This document shows, piece by piece, positions 11,174-12,329 of a stretch of DNA of 12,329 nucleotides (positions within the stretch are counted from its first letter, which is position 1; each line of letters starts with the position of its first letter). Position numbers and translations under genes: made by a program. A model generated the notes under the pieces. That model was not told the origin of the DNA. It worked only from the letters and a program-made list of their open reading frames with translations, and made no database searches. Origin of the DNA: an uncultured delta proteobacterium (GTDB taxonomy: Bacteria; Myxococcota_A; Polyangia; Polyangiales; Ga0077539); contig CAIOSS010000324.1 of assembly GCA_903860995.1 (NCBI GenBank), positions 1 through 12,329 of the forward strand. Direction: 5' to 3'.

Positions 11174-12329
11174 ATGAAGATCCGCAAGCTGGAGCTGCAG
11201 GGTTTCAAGTCCTTCGTGGACCGCACGGTGCTCACCTTCGAGCACGACGTGACGGCCGTGGTGGGGCCCAACGGCTGCGGCAAGAGCAACACCGTGGACG
11301 CCATCCGCTGGTGCATGGGCGAGCAGAGCGCGCGGCACCTTCGCGGCAAGTCCATGGACGACGTGATCTTCAACGGCTCCGACAGCCGTCCGCCGCACCC
11401 CTTCGCGGAGGTCACGCTCACCTTCGATAACCGCGACGGCCTGGCGCCGCCGGAGTTCGCGGCCTACGCGGAGATCGCGGTCACCCGCAAGCTCACCCGC
11501 GACGGCAACAGCGAGTACCTCATCAACAAGACGCCGGTGCGTCTCATGGACGTGACCAACCTGTTCCTGGGCTCGGGCGCGGGCACCAAGGCGTACTCCA
11601 TCGTCGAGCAGGGCCGCGTCGGGCTCATCGTGACGTCGAAGCCCGAAGACCGCCGCGCCCTGCTGGAGGAGGCCGCGGGCATCACGCGCTTCAAGGCGCG
11701 GAAGAAGCTCGCCGAGCGCCGCCTGGAGCTCACGAAGCAGAACCTCCTGCGCGTCAGCGACCTCCTCGGCGAGATCGAGAAGGGCCTCGGCACCCTCAAG
11801 CGCCAGGCGCAGAAGGCTGAGCGCTACCGCCAGCTCAAGACCGAGCAGCGCGAGCTCGAGCTCTACCTGGCGAGCCACCGCTTCACGGCGCTGAGCACGC
11901 AGGGTGATGCGACGCGGCTCGCGCACACCACCGCCAGCGCGAAGCTCGAGGGCACCCAGGCCGCGCTCGTGCGCGTCGAGGCTGAGGGCGAGGGTCTGCG
12001 GGCGCAGGTGTTCACCGCCGAGACGGCGCTCGAGCGGGCGCAGGGCCAGGCCTTCGCGGCGGACAACGAGGTGCGCCGGGTGGAGTCCGAGCTCCAGCGG
12101 GTGCGCGACCAGCGGGCGGCCGGGCAGCGCCGCGAGGTCGACGCGGGCCGGGAGCTCCTGGAGGTCGAGGCCAGCAACCTGACGCTGGCGACGGAGCGCG
12201 ACGCGCTGGCTCGCGAGCTCGACGCCGTCGCGGCCTCCGAGGCCGAGGAGATCGAGCGCCTGGCCATCGCCGAGGAGCGCCTGCGCGAGGTGCGCGACCA
12301 CCTGGCCGCGGTGGACGCCGAGCTTCGCG
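11174..12329 (+). CDS. smc: Chromosome segregation SMC ATPase (partial, N-terminal part)
   Basis: SMC forms ring-shaped condensin with ScpA/ScpB, extruding DNA loops and helping separate sister chromosomes. The 385 codons present begin MKIRKLELQGFKSFVDRT, the standard SMC N-terminus. Walker A follows as GPNGCGKSN at residues 31-39, then DAIRWCMGEQSARHLRG (42-58), FNGSDSRPP (66-74), and a typical SMC head segment with EQGRVGLIV and LLEEAAGITRFKARK. From about residue 165 on, the sequence is Glu/Arg/Leu-rich heptads, the first arm of the long coiled coil. The hinge, second arm and Walker B head lie beyond the window. Full-length bacterial SMC is about 1,150-1,200 aa. ATG 11174 is the clear start, although upstream there is only a weak AGG. 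The frame is open to the last base. Confidence 0.96.
   Translation, partial: MKIRKLELQGFKSFVDRTVLTFEHDVTAVVGPNGCGKSNTVDAIRWCMGEQSARHLRGKSMDDVIFNGSDSRPPHPFAEVTLTFDNRDGLAPPEFAAYAEIAVTRKLTRDGNSEYLINKTPVRLMDVTNLFLGSGAGTKAYSIVEQGRVGLIVTSKPEDRRALLEEAAGITRFKARKKLAERRLELTKQNLLRVSDLLGEIEKGLGTLKRQAQKAERYRQLKTEQRELELYLASHRFTALSTQGDATRLAHTTASAKLEGTQAALVRVEAEGEGLRAQVFTAETALERAQGQAFAADNEVRRVESELQRVRDQRAAGQRREVDAGRELLEVEASNLTLATERDALARELDAVAASEAEEIERLAIAEERLREVRDHLAAVDAELR

Noticed and set aside
9433..11421. 662-codon minus-strand frame overlapping the HELGH lipoprotein and the smc start
   Set aside because: It is Arg/Gly/Pro-rich low-complexity translation in a shifted frame; the 9480-11072 frame has signal peptide, HELGH and domain patterns.
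11147..12301. 384-codon open frame antisense to smc
   Set aside because: smc on the plus strand has clear motifs; the antisense frame is Leu/Arg/Ala-rich without any family pattern, a usual product of GC-rich third positions.
1..12329. Search for CRISPR arrays, tRNA/rRNA genes, transposases, toxin-antitoxin pairs and phage modules
   Set aside because: No spaced repeats, no tRNA-like clover-leaf, no DDE/Tyr/Ser recombinase motifs and no paired small toxin-antitoxin genes were seen by eye.

Overview
The window is about 12.3 kb of very GC-rich bacterial chromosome. GC-rich third positions leave long open frames on the antisense of almost every gene. I infer a deltaproteobacterial lineage of the Myxococcota (Polyangia-like) type. 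The reasons are the number of lipoprotein genes, an IgGFc-binding-type fragment and a serpin fragment, the GTG starts, and rpmH-rnpA-yidD without an adjacent dnaA. No rRNA or tRNA was found, so the placement is not proved.

Left part (1-1661, all minus strand): radC, then rpmH, rnpA and the start of yidD. The last three are the conserved ribosome/RNase P/membrane-insertion cluster. rpmH has its own TTGACA promoter element and a good ribosome binding site, and rnpA overlaps yidD by four bases (GTGA). Upstream of radC is a 10-bp G-rich tandem repeat that fits a canonical G-quadruplex pattern, then a small coiled-coil lipoprotein gene (minus).

Middle part (2.2-5.9 kb): a disrupted small Cys-rich lipoprotein candidate holding an unusual nested 75-bp palindrome; a CAP-domain lipoprotein with a C-terminal Ig-like domain (plus); a two-helix membrane protein with a Cys-rich tail (minus); a NADAR-family N-glycosidase followed by a perfect hairpin (minus); the C-terminal piece of an IgGFc-binding-type protein (minus, broken); and a small DUF2786 protein with a CxxC/HxxC zinc-binding pattern (plus).

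Right part (5.9-12.3 kb): a serpin relic with a large internal deletion; a likely operon of a RetSat/CrtI-like FAD oxidoreductase followed by a TPMT-family methyltransferase (both minus); a four-helix SPW-like membrane protein (minus); a fragment of an AlkA-type DNA glycosylase (plus); a large HELGH zinc-metalloprotease-like lipoprotein (minus); and, divergent from it, the first 385 codons of smc (plus), which run off the window.

The strongest overall theme is a housekeeping backbone (rpmH/rnpA/yidD, radC, smc) that flanks an accessory stretch of envelope lipoproteins and several decayed genes (IgGFc-type, serpin, glycosylase, perhaps two more). A second theme is that three unrelated genes carry a TANNNT hexamer exactly 7 nt before the start codon and have no Shine-Dalgarno sequence, which suggests leaderless transcripts. 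I saw no CRISPR array, insertion sequence, phage module or complete defence system.
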